Shown: one piece after another, positions 31,846 through 39,137 of the stretch
How positions within the stretch are numbered: the stretch's first letter is position 1
Layout: every line of letters starts with the position of its first letter
Source of the DNA: Dactylosporangium sucinum
GTDB lineage: Bacteria; Actinomycetota; Actinomycetes; Mycobacteriales; Micromonosporaceae
Assembly: GCF_014647515.1 (NCBI RefSeq)
Contig: NZ_BMPI01000077.1
Coordinates: 9,644-50,256 of the forward strand
DNA: 40,613 bases
Direction of reading: 5' to 3'
Program-made: the position numbers and the translations under genes
The notes under the pieces: generated by a model
Databases searched by the model: none
Seen by the model: the letters and a program-made list of their open reading frames with translations, nothing else
What the model was told of the DNA's origin: nothing

Positions 31846-32019
31846 GTGCATCAGTTCGGGGCGCTGCCTGCCTACGCGGCGGCCGATGACGAAGCCGTGT
31901 CCGTGCTGGTGGCCGGCAACGTCGTGCTCTGGGACGAGATCAGCACGGCCGACCCCAAGCCCTGGAAGCTGGAAGTCTTCGACGCCGCGCGCCGCTGGGC
32001 ACGGCACCGCGGCCTGTAG
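31846..32019 (+). CDS. Small protein of unknown function
   Basis: This 57-residue protein, starting MHQFGALPAYAAADDE and ending FDAARRWARHRGL, has a short strand-rich middle (VSVLVAGNVVLWDEIST) and an amphipathic C-terminal helix. I do not recognise the family. GTG 31846 follows GAGAGG by eight bases; an in-frame GTG at 31837 is possible. It lies 164 bp after the DUF5753 gene in the same less GC-rich patch, so it may belong to the same accessory unit. The 164-bp gap shows no clear hairpin or promoter. Confidence 0.5.
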   Translation: MHQFGALPAYAAADDEAVSVLVAGNVVLWDEISTADPKPWKLEVFDAARRWARHRGL

Positions 32020-32121
32020 CGGGCACGGCGAACAGGGACGCGCACGTCAGCCGCTGCCCGCACCGTCGTGGGCGGCGTGTTCGAGGATTCGCGGTACCGC
32101 CCGATCGACTGGCGCTGTGGC

Positions 32122-32127
32122 TAGGGT
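32122..32127 (+). promoter_or_regulatory. -10 box of a leaderless-type promoter (TAGGGT)
   Basis: TAGGGT lies 7 bp before the GTG at 32135, with no ribosome site between. The spacing marks a leaderless transcript for the aminotransferase-like gene. Confidence 0.55.
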
Positions 32128-32134
32128 TTGCCCT

Positions 32135-33145
32135 GTGGATGCGACGCTGTGGGACGCCTCGCCGGGCTGGCTCAACACCGCGAGTTACGGGCTGCCGCCC
32201 CGCCGTGCGTTCGAGGCGCTGCAGGCGATGCTGTCCGACTGGCGGGTCGGCCGCACGTCGTGGGAGGGCTGGGACGGGTCGACCGGGCGGGCGCGGGACG
32301 CCTACGCCCGGCTGATCGGCGTCGCGCCGGCCGACGTCTGCGTCGGGGCGCAGGTGTCGCAGGTGCTCGCCCCGGTCGCGGTCGCCCTGGCCGGGCGCCG
32401 GTTCCTGGTCCCCGAGGAGGAGTTCACCTCGAACCTGTTCCCGTGGCTGGTCGCGGGCGAGGTCCGCACGGCGCCCGCCGCCGCGCTCGCCGAGCGGGTG
32501 GACCGCTCGGTCGACGCGGTCGCCTTCAGCCTGGTCCAGTCCGCGACCGGCGCCGTCGCCGACTACGCCGGGGTGGTCGCCGCCGCCCGGGCCCACGGCG
32601 CCCTGGTCATCGTCGACGCGACCCAGGCCTGCGGCTGGCTCCCGTTCGACGGCATGCTCGCCGACGTGGTCGTCACCGGCGGCTACAAGTGGCTGATGGC
32701 CCCGCGCGGCGCCGCGTTCGCCTACCTGGCCCCGTCGCTGCGGGAGCGGATGACCCCATACGCGGCCGGCTGGTATGCGGGCGAGGACGTCCACGCCTCC
32801 TACTACGGCCCGCCGCTGCGCCTGGCCGCCGACGCCCGCCGCTTCGACATCTCCCCGTCCTGGCCGGCGTACGTGGGCGCGGCCCCGGCCCTGGAGCTGG
32901 TCGAGGAGCTGGGCGTGGCCGCGATCGGCGCGCACGACGTCGCGTTGGCCAACCGCTTCCTGGCCGGCCTGGACCGGCCGCCGGGCGACAGCGCGATCGT
33001 CACGGTCGACGTGCCGGGCGCCGAGGAGCGCCTGTCCCGCGCGGGCATCCGCGCCGCCGTGCGCGCGGGCCGCGTCCGGGCGTCGTTCCACGCCTACACG
33101 ACCGAGGCCGACGTCGACGCGGCGCTCAACGCCCTCACGTCCTGA
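32135..33145 (+). CDS. Class V aminotransferase-like PLP enzyme
   Basis: This 336-residue fold-type I PLP enzyme is of the class V group (cysteine desulfurase/isopenicillin epimerase-like). The N-terminus 'WLNTASYGLPPRRAFEAL', a cofactor Asp in 'VIVDATQACGWLPFD', and the Schiff-base lysine in GGYKWLMAPRGAAF are all visible, followed by 'RRFDISPSWPAYVGAAPALELVEELG'. No separate cysteine-desulfurase catalytic Cys loop is seen, so it is more likely an aminotransferase or epimerase. GTG 32135 was chosen from the -10 spacing and the conserved start. It is a monocistronic singleton. Confidence 0.85.
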   Translation: MDATLWDASPGWLNTASYGLPPRRAFEALQAMLSDWRVGRTSWEGWDGSTGRARDAYARLIGVAPADVCVGAQVSQVLAPVAVALAGRRFLVPEEEFTSNLFPWLVAGEVRTAPAAALAERVDRSVDAVAFSLVQSATGAVADYAGVVAAARAHGALVIVDATQACGWLPFDGMLADVVVTGGYKWLMAPRGAAFAYLAPSLRERMTPYAAGWYAGEDVHASYYGPPLRLAADARRFDISPSWPAYVGAAPALELVEELGVAAIGAHDVALANRFLAGLDRPPGDSAIVTVDVPGAEERLSRAGIRAAVRAGRVRASFHAYTTEADVDAALNALTS

Positions 33146-33295
33146 CCGCTGCCGCTGCGTGCGCCGCGGGTCGGACGTGGCCGAGGTCCGGGTCCAGGCG
33201 GCCCCGTGATCCAGTGCCCGCGGAGCTCGGCGCGGGTAGCTCCCGGAATGATGCCAAGGCTGCTCCGGCGCGGCCGCGGCCGGCGAAGGCGCGCA

Positions 33296-33301
33296 TACGG
33301 T
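33296..33301 (+). promoter_or_regulatory. -10 box of a leaderless-type promoter (TACGGT)
   Basis: TACGGT lies 7 bp before the ATG at 33309. The 163-bp gap before it (33146-33308) otherwise shows no gene or clear repeat. Confidence 0.45.
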
Positions 33302-33308
33302 CTGCGGC

Positions 33309-34571
33309 ATGAACCCGTCAGGTGCCCCCGTGCGGCGGTTCGGCGCCGGCCACGCCGTCGTGCTGGCGCTGTCCGTCGCCGTCGTGACCGCGGTGGCCGT
33401 GCTCGCCACGCAGCTCGTCGCGGTGGTGCCCGGCGACCGGGGGTACGCCGCCGCCGGCCTTCCCGCCGGGCCGGTGGTGCCGGAGGGGGAGAACCCGCTG
33501 TACGCCATCCAGGAGGTCCTGGAGCGGCAGTCGGTGGCGCTCCTGCGCGGCGACCGCGGCGGCTACCTGCGGTCGATCCCGGCCGCGCAGGGCGAGCTGC
33601 GGGCCCAGGCCACTGCGCGGTTCGGCGCGCTCACCGCGCTGCGGGTGCGCAAGTGGACGATGACGACCATCGGCATCCCGTCGCGGGTCGACGACATCTG
33701 GAAGCTCCCGGTCGACGTCTCGTACTGCTTCGACCGCGACGACTGCACGCCGGTCGACGCGCGGGTCGAGACCCGGTGGGCGGTGCCGAACGGGCGGCTG
33801 CAGCTCGTCGCCTACGAGGGCTCCGACCGGCCGTGGGACGGCGGCACGGCCCTCATCGTGCGGGACGGCGCCCGCGTCACCGTGGCCAGCGCCGTCGCCG
33901 ACCCGGAGATCATCGACCGGGTGCTGCGCGCGGCCGAGACCGCGGCCGCGACCGACGACCGGTTCGCCGCCGCGTTCGGTGGGCCTCCCCAGCGATACCA
34001 CGTGTACATCGCCGGTGACGAGGAGTGGGCGGAGTGGTACGGCGGCGCCTCCGAGAACGCGGCCGCGTTCACGATCCCGCTCGCCCCCGGCGTCAGCGAC
34101 GTGGTCGTCGACCGCCGCACCGTCACCTCGGACGGCTGGGCCACGACCCTGCTCACCCACGAGTTCGCGCACGTGGTGACCCTCGGCGGCGGGTCGCCCC
34201 CGTACCACACCTGGTGGCTGACCGAGGGTATCGCCGAGTACATCGCCGACGCCGACGGCTCGGTGCTCGACGCGGACCTGCGCTCGGTGCGCCCGTACGT
34301 GGCCGCGGGCAAGTGGGACGGCACGGTGACGCTGGGCCCGCCGCCGCTGGACACGTCGCTGGCCGACGCGAACGCGCGCTACGGCATCGCCTTCCTCACC
34401 GTGCGGTACCTCGCCGACCGCTTCGGCGAGGACAAGATGCTCGCGTTCTTCACCCAGGTCGTCCACCGGCGCGCCACGCCCGACGCGGCGTCGAGGAGCG
34501 TCTTCGGTACCGCCTGGGCGCCCGTCGCGAAAGACGCGGCGACCTCGATCCGCGCGGCGGCGCAGGCCTGA
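33309..34571 (+). CDS. Membrane-anchored HExxH zinc peptidase
   Basis: This 420-residue protein has one N-terminal helix (residues about 14-36, 'AVVLALSVAVVTAVAVLATQL') and a large domain outside the cell. The zinc motif is HEFAH at 284-288, and the third ligand is Glu306 in WLTEGIAEY, 17 residues later, which places it among the gluzincin (MA clan) peptidases. The middle region (about 50-200) has an NTF2-like look ('LLRGDRGGYLRSI', 'WTMTTIGIPSR', 'VDVSYCFDRDDCTPVDA'). Substrate and partner are unknown. The gene is probably leaderless and monocistronic. Confidence 0.82.
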   Translation: MNPSGAPVRRFGAGHAVVLALSVAVVTAVAVLATQLVAVVPGDRGYAAAGLPAGPVVPEGENPLYAIQEVLERQSVALLRGDRGGYLRSIPAAQGELRAQATARFGALTALRVRKWTMTTIGIPSRVDDIWKLPVDVSYCFDRDDCTPVDARVETRWAVPNGRLQLVAYEGSDRPWDGGTALIVRDGARVTVASAVADPEIIDRVLRAAETAAATDDRFAAAFGGPPQRYHVYIAGDEEWAEWYGGASENAAAFTIPLAPGVSDVVVDRRTVTSDGWATTLLTHEFAHVVTLGGGSPPYHTWWLTEGIAEYIADADGSVLDADLRSVRPYVAAGKWDGTVTLGPPPLDTSLADANARYGIAFLTVRYLADRFGEDKMLAFFTQVVHRRATPDAASRSVFGTAWAPVAKDAATSIRAAAQA

Positions 34572-34585
34572 CCGGGCCGCCCCTG

Positions 34586-34591
34586 TAGGCT
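34586..34591 (+). promoter_or_regulatory. -10 box of a leaderless-type promoter (TAGGCT)
   Basis: TAGGCT lies 8 bp before the ATG at 34600 and 14 bp after the peptidase stop, giving the small gene its own promoter. Confidence 0.45.
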
Positions 34592-34599
34592 CGCCGCTC

Positions 34600-34851
34600 A
34601 TGACCGTTGACCTTGCCGAAGCGACGCCCGAGGCGCAGGAGCCGCAGGCCGAGCCGTCGATCCTCTACACCGTGTACCTGTCGAGCGCGGACGAGCTCGT
34701 CGAGCACATCCGCGCCGCCGACGTGCTCAACCTGGGCTTCCGCGTCGAGTCCTACCTCGTCACGGCGGAGGACGCCCCGGAGGCGACCCAGACCGAGTTC
34801 GAGTTCACCCTGTACGCCGAGCTCCCGGCCCGCGAGGACGACCGCGACTGA
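34600..34851 (+). CDS. Small acidic protein of unknown function
   Basis: This is an 83-residue acidic protein without cysteine or signal. After a 20-residue Glu/Ala-rich leader it shows 'ILYTVYLSSADELVEHIRAADVLNLGFRVESYLV' and 'TEFEFTLYAELPA', predicting a small beta-alpha-beta fold. The pattern faintly recalls RraB-type regulators of RNase E, but I would not assign it. It has a leaderless-type start and ends 3 bp from the convergent RidA gene. Confidence 0.6.
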   Translation: MTVDLAEATPEAQEPQAEPSILYTVYLSSADELVEHIRAADVLNLGFRVESYLVTAEDAPEATQTEFEFTLYAELPAREDDRD

Positions 34852-34854
34852 CGC

Positions 34855-35259
34855 TCAGTCCGGGAGGGCGGCCGTCAGGTCGATCTCGATCAGCTGGCCC
34901 CGGTACCCCAGCGACGCCACGCCCAGCAGGGTGCTCGCCGTCGTGAAGGCCGGGGCCAGCGGCGACGCCATCAGCTGGTCCCAGACCGCGGACAGCACCG
35001 TGCTGTCGGGGCTGACCACGTAGACGATCGAGCGGACCACGTCCGACGGGGCCGCGCCCGCCGCGTCCAGCACCGCCAGGCAGTTGGTGACCACCTGGTC
35101 CGTCTGTGCGGCGTAGTCGCCCTCGGCACCCACCACCGTGCCCGCCAGGTCGAGGGGGCACTGGCCGGCCAGGTGGGCCAGGCGGCCGGCCGAGGAGATC
35201 GTCACGTGGCTGTAGCCGGACGGCTCGTGGACGTCCGGCGGGTTGAACCTCTGGATCAT
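34855..35259 (-). CDS. RidA/YjgF-family protein
   Basis: This 134-residue protein is of the RidA fold, which forms trimers and hydrolyses reactive enamine/imine intermediates. The blocks 'GYSHVTISSAGRLAHLAGQCPLD', 'YAAQTDQVVTNCLAVLDAAGAAPSDVVRSIVYVVS' and 'PAFTTASTLLGVASLGYRGQLIEIDLTAAL' match the family in order. ATG 35259 is the start. Some relatives are catabolic deaminases or cyclases, so the exact role is open. It is divergent from the LanC-like gene across 60 bp. Confidence 0.88.
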   Translation of the reverse strand: MIQRFNPPDVHEPSGYSHVTISSAGRLAHLAGQCPLDLAGTVVGAEGDYAAQTDQVVTNCLAVLDAAGAAPSDVVRSIVYVVSPDSTVLSAVWDQLMASPLAPAFTTASTLLGVASLGYRGQLIEIDLTAALPD

Positions 35260-35307
35260 CCGCCGATTCTGGCCGACCGCGGGCCGACACCGCATCCGGT
35301 TTGCGGG

Positions 35308-35313
35308 TAACGT
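35308..35313 (+). promoter_or_regulatory. -10 box of a leaderless-type promoter (TAACGT)
   Basis: TAACGT lies 6 bp before the GTG at 35320. CCGACA at 35284-35289 is a plausible -35 with an 18-bp spacer. Confidence 0.5.
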
Positions 35314-35319
35314 GCCCCG

Positions 35320-36612
35320 GTGACCGAGTATCGCGAGTTGGGCGAGGCCGCCTGGGGCTGGGTGCGGGGGCGGATCGGCGACGACGACGGGCCCTGGCTG
35401 CGGGAGGACGGCGCCGAGGGGCCGCCGGGCGACCGGGACTCGCTGTACGCGGGGCTGGCCGGGCTCGCGCCGGTGCTGGCCGAGGTCGGGCTCAGCCGGG
35501 AGCTGACCGGCGGTGAGCGGCGGCTGGCGGAGCAGATCACCGAGCGGCTCGCGACGCAGGCACCGACCCGGCGCGAGGCGTCGCTGTATGACGGGCTCGC
35601 CGGGGACGTCACCGCGCTGCGGCTGCTCGACAGCGGACGGGAGGACGTCGCGCTGCGGCGCATCGCCGAGCTGCGCACCGACCGCGGGTGGGACACCACG
35701 ATCGACGGGCTCGGGTACGAGGGCGCGATCACCGACATCATCATGGGTACCGCCGGCATCGTGCTGACCGCCGTCTGGGCCGGCGACGCCGCAGCCGCCG
35801 AGACCGCCGAGCGCGGGGGAGAGGCGCTGCTCGCGACCGCCGAGGAGACCGAGGGCGGGCTCGACTGGCGGATGTGGCCGGGGTATCGCTCCAGCAACCC
35901 CAACTTCTCCCACGGCACCGCCGGCGTCGCCTCCGCGCTCGCCGTCGCCGGCCGCGCCCTGGACCGGGCCGACTTCGTCGAGGCCGCCGTCCGCGGCGCC
36001 GAGCACCTGCTCACCGTGGCCGATCAGGCCGACGGCGGGTTCGTCGTGCCGCACACCCTTCCGTACTCCACGCGCGACGTCGAGCCCGTCACCTACACCT
36101 GGTGCCACGGCCCCACCGGCACCTCGCAGCTGTTCGCCGCGCTCGCCCGGGCCGGCGCGCCCACGGCCGGCGGCCAGGACGTCGCCGACCTGCGCCGTCG
36201 CTGCCTGCGCACGGTCCTCGCGTCGGGTGTGCCGGCCCGCCTGCGCCCCGGATTCTGGGACAACGACGGTCGGTGCTGCGGCACCGCGGGCGTCGGCGAC
36301 GTCCTGCTCGACGCCTACCAGGACACCGGCGAGAAATGGCTGCTCGACGGCGCCCGGCTGATGGGCGACGCCCTGGCCGAGCGGGCGATCCGCGACGCCG
36401 ACGGGGCGCGCTGGCGGTTCATCGAGCACCGGCAGGACCCGCCGCTGCTGCCGCCCGGCGTCTCCTGGATGCAGGGCGCGGCCGGCATCGCGGCGTTCCT
36501 GCTGCGCCTGGACCGGGTGCTGGCGTCGGGCCTCGACGCGCCGGTCCCCGACCGGCCGGACCAGTGGTGGTGCGTGCCCGACCGGCTGCGCACCACCCGG
36601 GCTCACGCCTGA
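35320..36612 (+). CDS. LanC-like cyclase-fold protein
   Basis: This 430-residue protein has the repeated GxxG/GLAG segments of the alpha-alpha barrel of lanthionine synthetase C: YAGLAGL, YDGLAGD, IMGTAGI, SHGTAGV, CGTAGVG and MQGAAGI. The active-site His198 in NFSHGTAG is conserved. Zinc ligands would be Cys262 (TWCHG) and Cys319/Cys320 (RCCGTAG), whereas classic LanC has Cys-His at the last pair. No lanthipeptide precursor, LanB or LanM gene is nearby, so it is a stand-alone LanC-like protein, possibly acting on dehydroamino acids in damaged proteins or glutathione/mycothiol-type adducts. That role is inference. Its end overlaps the convergent gene by 10 bp. Confidence 0.82.
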   Translation: MTEYRELGEAAWGWVRGRIGDDDGPWLREDGAEGPPGDRDSLYAGLAGLAPVLAEVGLSRELTGGERRLAEQITERLATQAPTRREASLYDGLAGDVTALRLLDSGREDVALRRIAELRTDRGWDTTIDGLGYEGAITDIIMGTAGIVLTAVWAGDAAAAETAERGGEALLATAEETEGGLDWRMWPGYRSSNPNFSHGTAGVASALAVAGRALDRADFVEAAVRGAEHLLTVADQADGGFVVPHTLPYSTRDVEPVTYTWCHGPTGTSQLFAALARAGAPTAGGQDVADLRRRCLRTVLASGVPARLRPGFWDNDGRCCGTAGVGDVLLDAYQDTGEKWLLDGARLMGDALAERAIRDADGARWRFIEHRQDPPLLPPGVSWMQGAAGIAAFLLRLDRVLASGLDAPVPDRPDQWWCVPDRLRTTRAHA

Positions 36613-37133
36613 GGGTGGAACCCGACGACCGGCATCCCCTCGCCGACGACCTTCTCGAAGTGCAGCACGTCGGTGAGGCCCACGCGGCGGCCGTCCGGCA
36701 GGCTCCGGTAGGTCCCGCGAAGGATCGCGAGCAGCCGCGGATCCTCGACGCGCCGCAGTGAGTCGCTGGACTCCAGCGTCACCCCGGTCTCGTCGCACCA
36801 GGCCACGACCTTGGCCCAGAACCGGTCCACGGTCTCCCAGGCCTCGACCGTGCGGGGCCCGCGCAGCGGCAGCAGCTCTTCGGCGGTGAGCAGCTCGCCG
36901 GCGCCGTGCGAGGCGATGTTCTGCAGGTCCTCGAGGAAGGACATCGCGACCTTCGGCTCGTCGGCGCACAGCTCCTCGACCACGGCCAGGACCGCCGCCG
37001 CCTGCTTGCCCGGCCGGCGCAGGACGTCCGCCGCGATCTCGTCGAGCGGCAGCTCACCGCCCGCGGTCGGCAGCTTGGCGGCCTTCATGAGGCGCTCGAC
37101 CGGAGTCGGCGGCCGACGTGAGAACAGTCCCAT
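36603..37133 (-). CDS. Conserved protein of unknown function
   Basis: This is a 176-residue soluble protein without a recognised family. It begins MGLFSRRPPTPVERLMKAAK. The C-terminal half has 'VDRFWAKVVAWCDETGVTLESS', 'RLLAILRGTYRSLPDGRRVGLTDVLHFEKV' and GMPVVGFHP. The alternating helices in residues about 28-85 suggest an alpha-helical bundle. ATG 37133 was picked from the typical MGLFSRR opening; an in-frame ATG at 37145 is the alternative. It shares a 97-bp divergent region with the Tat-exported hydrolase. Confidence 0.65.
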   Translation of the reverse strand: MGLFSRRPPTPVERLMKAAKLPTAGGELPLDEIAADVLRRPGKQAAAVLAVVEELCADEPKVAMSFLEDLQNIASHGAGELLTAEELLPLRGPRTVEAWETVDRFWAKVVAWCDETGVTLESSDSLRRVEDPRLLAILRGTYRSLPDGRRVGLTDVLHFEKVVGEGMPVVGFHPQA

Positions 37134-37204
37134 GGCGACGATCATGCCACCCCGAAGGCATTGACGGCGGTACCCACCCATCCCGTATCGTCTGCGGGAA
37201 CAGT

Positions 37205-37221
37205 GTTTCGTCTATCGAAAC
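37205..37221. promoter_or_regulatory. Inverted repeat GTTTCG-N5-CGAAAC
   Basis: A perfect 6-bp inverted repeat with a 5-bp spacer lies 9 bp before the ATG at 37231 and just before its GGAG ribosome site. It could be an operator overlapping the transcription start of the hydrolase gene, or a 5' hairpin that controls translation. Confidence 0.4.
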
Positions 37222-37230
37222 GGAGTTCGG

Positions 37231-38160
37231 ATGGGACGTCGTTTCAGCCGCCGTGGCGTGCTGCTCGCGGCCGGTGGCGCGGTCATCGCCGGGGCGTTCG
37301 CCCGGCCCGCGCCGGCCAGTGCCGCCTACTCGTCCGTCGACACCTACGCGACCAGCGTCAACGGCGACGCCGCGGACGTGTACCACCCGCACACCTCCTC
37401 GCCGCACGCGCCGTGGCCGGTCGTGCTGCTCCTGCAGGGTGCCGCCGTCGGGCGGGCCAACTACGCCGGGTTCGCGCGCAAGGTCGCCTCCTACGGCTTC
37501 GTCGTGGTCGTCCCCGACCACACCCGCGTCCTGTTCGGCGTGCCCGGCCTCTACGCCGACGGCGCCGAGGCGACCTGGACCGTCGCCTGGGCCGCGGCCG
37601 AGAACGCCCGCACCGGCTCCCCGCTGCGCGGCCAGATCGACACCGGCACGCTGCTGCTCACCGGACACTCGTTCGGCGGCGCCGCCGGGCTGGGGCTGTC
37701 CACCGGCCTGTCCACGCCCCCGTTCACCGACGTGCCGATCCCGGCGCCGGCCCAGCTCAAGGCGGCCGCGTTCTACGGCACGAACAACGCCGCGCCCGGC
37801 ACGTCGGTCATCCCGCCGGTGGCCAGCACGATCCCGGTCGCGCTCGTGCAGGGCAGCGCCGACGGCGTCGCCAGTCCGGCCAGCGGCCTCGGCACGTACG
37901 CGGTCCTGGCGGGCACGCCCAAGCTGTACGTGAGCGTCGCCGGCGCCAACCACTACGGCATCACCGACGTCCAGAACCCGGCCGGGGCCCGCCCCGACCT
38001 GTCCCCGCAGACCCTCGACCAGGCCACCGGCGTGGAGGTCGTGGCCCGCTGGTCGGCGCTGTGGCTGCGCGCGCAGCTCGGCGACCCGGTCGGCCGGGCC
38101 TGGGTCTACGGCCTCGGCGACGCCGTCGACACCACCGTGGAGACCCAGTTCGAGCGTTGA
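37231..38160 (+). CDS. Tat-exported alpha/beta hydrolase
   Basis: This 309-residue secreted esterase-like protein has a twin-arginine signal, 'GRRFSRRGVLLAAGGAVIAG', and likely signal cleavage near ASA-AYS (about residue 31). The nucleophile elbow is GHSFGG (Ser147), the acid may be the Asp of QGSADG, and the histidine is in GANHYG. The layout resembles chlorophyllase and the polyester-hydrolase/dienelactone hydrolase-like group. GGAG five bases before ATG 37231 supports the start. It acts outside the membrane on an ester or lactone; the substrate is unknown. Confidence 0.87.
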   Translation: MGRRFSRRGVLLAAGGAVIAGAFARPAPASAAYSSVDTYATSVNGDAADVYHPHTSSPHAPWPVVLLLQGAAVGRANYAGFARKVASYGFVVVVPDHTRVLFGVPGLYADGAEATWTVAWAAAENARTGSPLRGQIDTGTLLLTGHSFGGAAGLGLSTGLSTPPFTDVPIPAPAQLKAAAFYGTNNAAPGTSVIPPVASTIPVALVQGSADGVASPASGLGTYAVLAGTPKLYVSVAGANHYGITDVQNPAGARPDLSPQTLDQATGVEVVARWSALWLRAQLGDPVGRAWVYGLGDAVDTTVETQFER

Positions 38161-38397
38161 CCGGGGTCGATACCGCGACGGCGTGGACGAGAGCCCGTTC
38201 GATGTCGCACCTGCGCTCACCCGGCCTGACGGTCGGCCCCGACCACCGGGTGAGCGCGGTCATGCCGCGACGCCGCGGCGACTTCCGGATCACCCTGGTC
38301 AACCCGGCCCCGGGCGCGACCCGCCGCGACATGATCGTGCACAGGCCTTCGCCAGCCGGTCACCAGCCGCGCGGGCCCGGCGGGAGCCGCCGGAGGG
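38161..38397. other. 237-bp gap without a supported gene
   Basis: This gap follows the hydrolase stop and precedes the 3' end of the leftward L7/L12-tail-like gene. An open rightward frame from ATG 38202 reads SHLRSPGLTVGPDHR followed by RGDFRITLVNPAPGATRRD. It has a natural-looking composition but no start signal, so it may be a gene remnant. No clear terminator hairpin with a T-tract is seen. Confidence 0.3.
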
Positions 38398-38655
38398 TCA
38401 GCGGCCGAGGCCGTAGCGGGCGGCCAGGGCCTCCACGGCGTCCTTGGCCTCGTTCAGGCCGGCGCCGGTCGCCTCCCGGTACACCTTGATGGCCTGGATC
38501 TTCCGCCCCGCCTGCAGCTCCTCGAGGACGCCTGCGGGTGCGGGTGGCTCGGGGACCTCGATGCCGAGGTGAGCGATGATCAGGTCGAGCTTGCGCTCGA
38601 CGGCGGCCAGTTGCGCCGACAGGGAGCGGTCCGGCCCGCCGGATCTCAGCAGCAC
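38398..38655 (-). CDS. Ribosomal L7/L12 C-terminal-domain-like protein
   Basis: This is an 85-residue protein. Residues about 10-30 form a coiled-coil-like helix (LSAQLAAVERKLDLIIAHLG). The C-terminal half, 'ELQAGRKIQAIKVYREATGAGLNEAKDAVEALAARYGL', is the L7/L12 C-terminal fold without the ribosome-binding N-terminal domain. Similar stand-alone proteins in actinomycetes have no known job and are not ribosomal stalk proteins. GTG 38655 is 7 bp after a TACATT -10 box on the same strand, indicating a leaderless transcript. The frame is open further upstream. Confidence 0.75.
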   Translation of the reverse strand: MLLRSGGPDRSLSAQLAAVERKLDLIIAHLGIEVPEPPAPAGVLEELQAGRKIQAIKVYREATGAGLNEAKDAVEALAARYGLGR

Positions 38656-38662
38656 GTCCGTG

Positions 38663-38668
38663 AATGTA
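38663..38668 (-). promoter_or_regulatory. -10 box of a leaderless-type promoter (TACATT)
   Basis: Read on the minus strand, TGATACATT gives an extended -10 (TGn-TACATT) 7 bp before the GTG at 38655. It abuts the operator-like repeat at 38673-38693, so the same protein could control this gene too. Confidence 0.5.
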
Positions 38669-38672
38669 TCAG

Positions 38673-38720
38673 CATTCCGTGCAGGGAATTGCCCGGCCGG
38701 CGGGGCGATCCGAGGATTCC
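38673..38720. promoter_or_regulatory. Candidate XRE operator, copy A
   Basis: CATTCC (38673-38678), six bases, GGAATTGCC (38685-38693), then GATTCC (38715-38720), three bases and ATG 38724. ATTCC-N6-GGAAT is a perfect inverted repeat. The same arrangement, with near-identical spacing, occurs at 39881-39929 before the luciferase-like gene. Confidence 0.65.
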
Positions 38721-38723
38721 CGC

Positions 38724-39137
38724 ATGACTGACATCGACCCGCAGGAACTCGCCGAACGATACGTCGCACAGTGGATCGAGCCCGACCCCGCGAAGCGGCG
38801 GGACGCGATCGAACGGCTCTGGGCCGACGATGCCACGCACGTGCTGCAGCCGCCGGTCGAGATCCGGGAGGCCGCCGACCGGCTCGGCTTCGCGCACCAG
38901 ACGCTGCGGGCCGAGGGCCACGACGCGATCGAGCGGCGGATCACCGGCAGCTACGACCACTTCATCGTCGGCCAGGGGTTCACCTTCCGGGCCCGCGGCG
39001 GCGCGGTCCGCCTCGACGGTGTCGTGCGGATCGGCTGGGACGCGCTCGTCGGCGGCGAGGTCCACGGCGGCGGGGAGGACCTGCTCGTGCTCGCCCCCGA
39101 CGGCCGGATCCGCACCGACTACATGTTCCCGGAGTAG
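38724..39137 (+). CDS. NTF2/SnoaL-like fold protein
   Basis: This 137-residue soluble protein begins 'MTDIDPQELAERYVAQWIEPDPAKRRDAIERLWADDATHV' and ends DLLVLAPDGRIRTDYMF, the cone-fold NTF2 pattern used by many small enzymes and binding proteins. ATG 38724 follows the second ATTCC element of the operator. Its end overlaps the convergent regulator gene by 19 bp. The matching operator at the luciferase-like gene suggests shared control by that regulator. The ligand or reaction is unknown. Confidence 0.85.
   Translation: MTDIDPQELAERYVAQWIEPDPAKRRDAIERLWADDATHVLQPPVEIREAADRLGFAHQTLRAEGHDAIERRITGSYDHFIVGQGFTFRARGGAVRLDGVVRIGWDALVGGEVHGGGEDLLVLAPDGRIRTDYMFPE

Noticed and set aside
34600..34851. 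Lanthipeptide precursor for the LanC-like protein
   Set aside because: The small protein has no cysteine at all and is acidic throughout, so it cannot form lanthionine rings.
34855..36969. Leftward 704-residue frame ending in RidA
   Set aside because: Only the last 134 codons from ATG 35259 look like protein. The rest mirrors the LanC-like gene.
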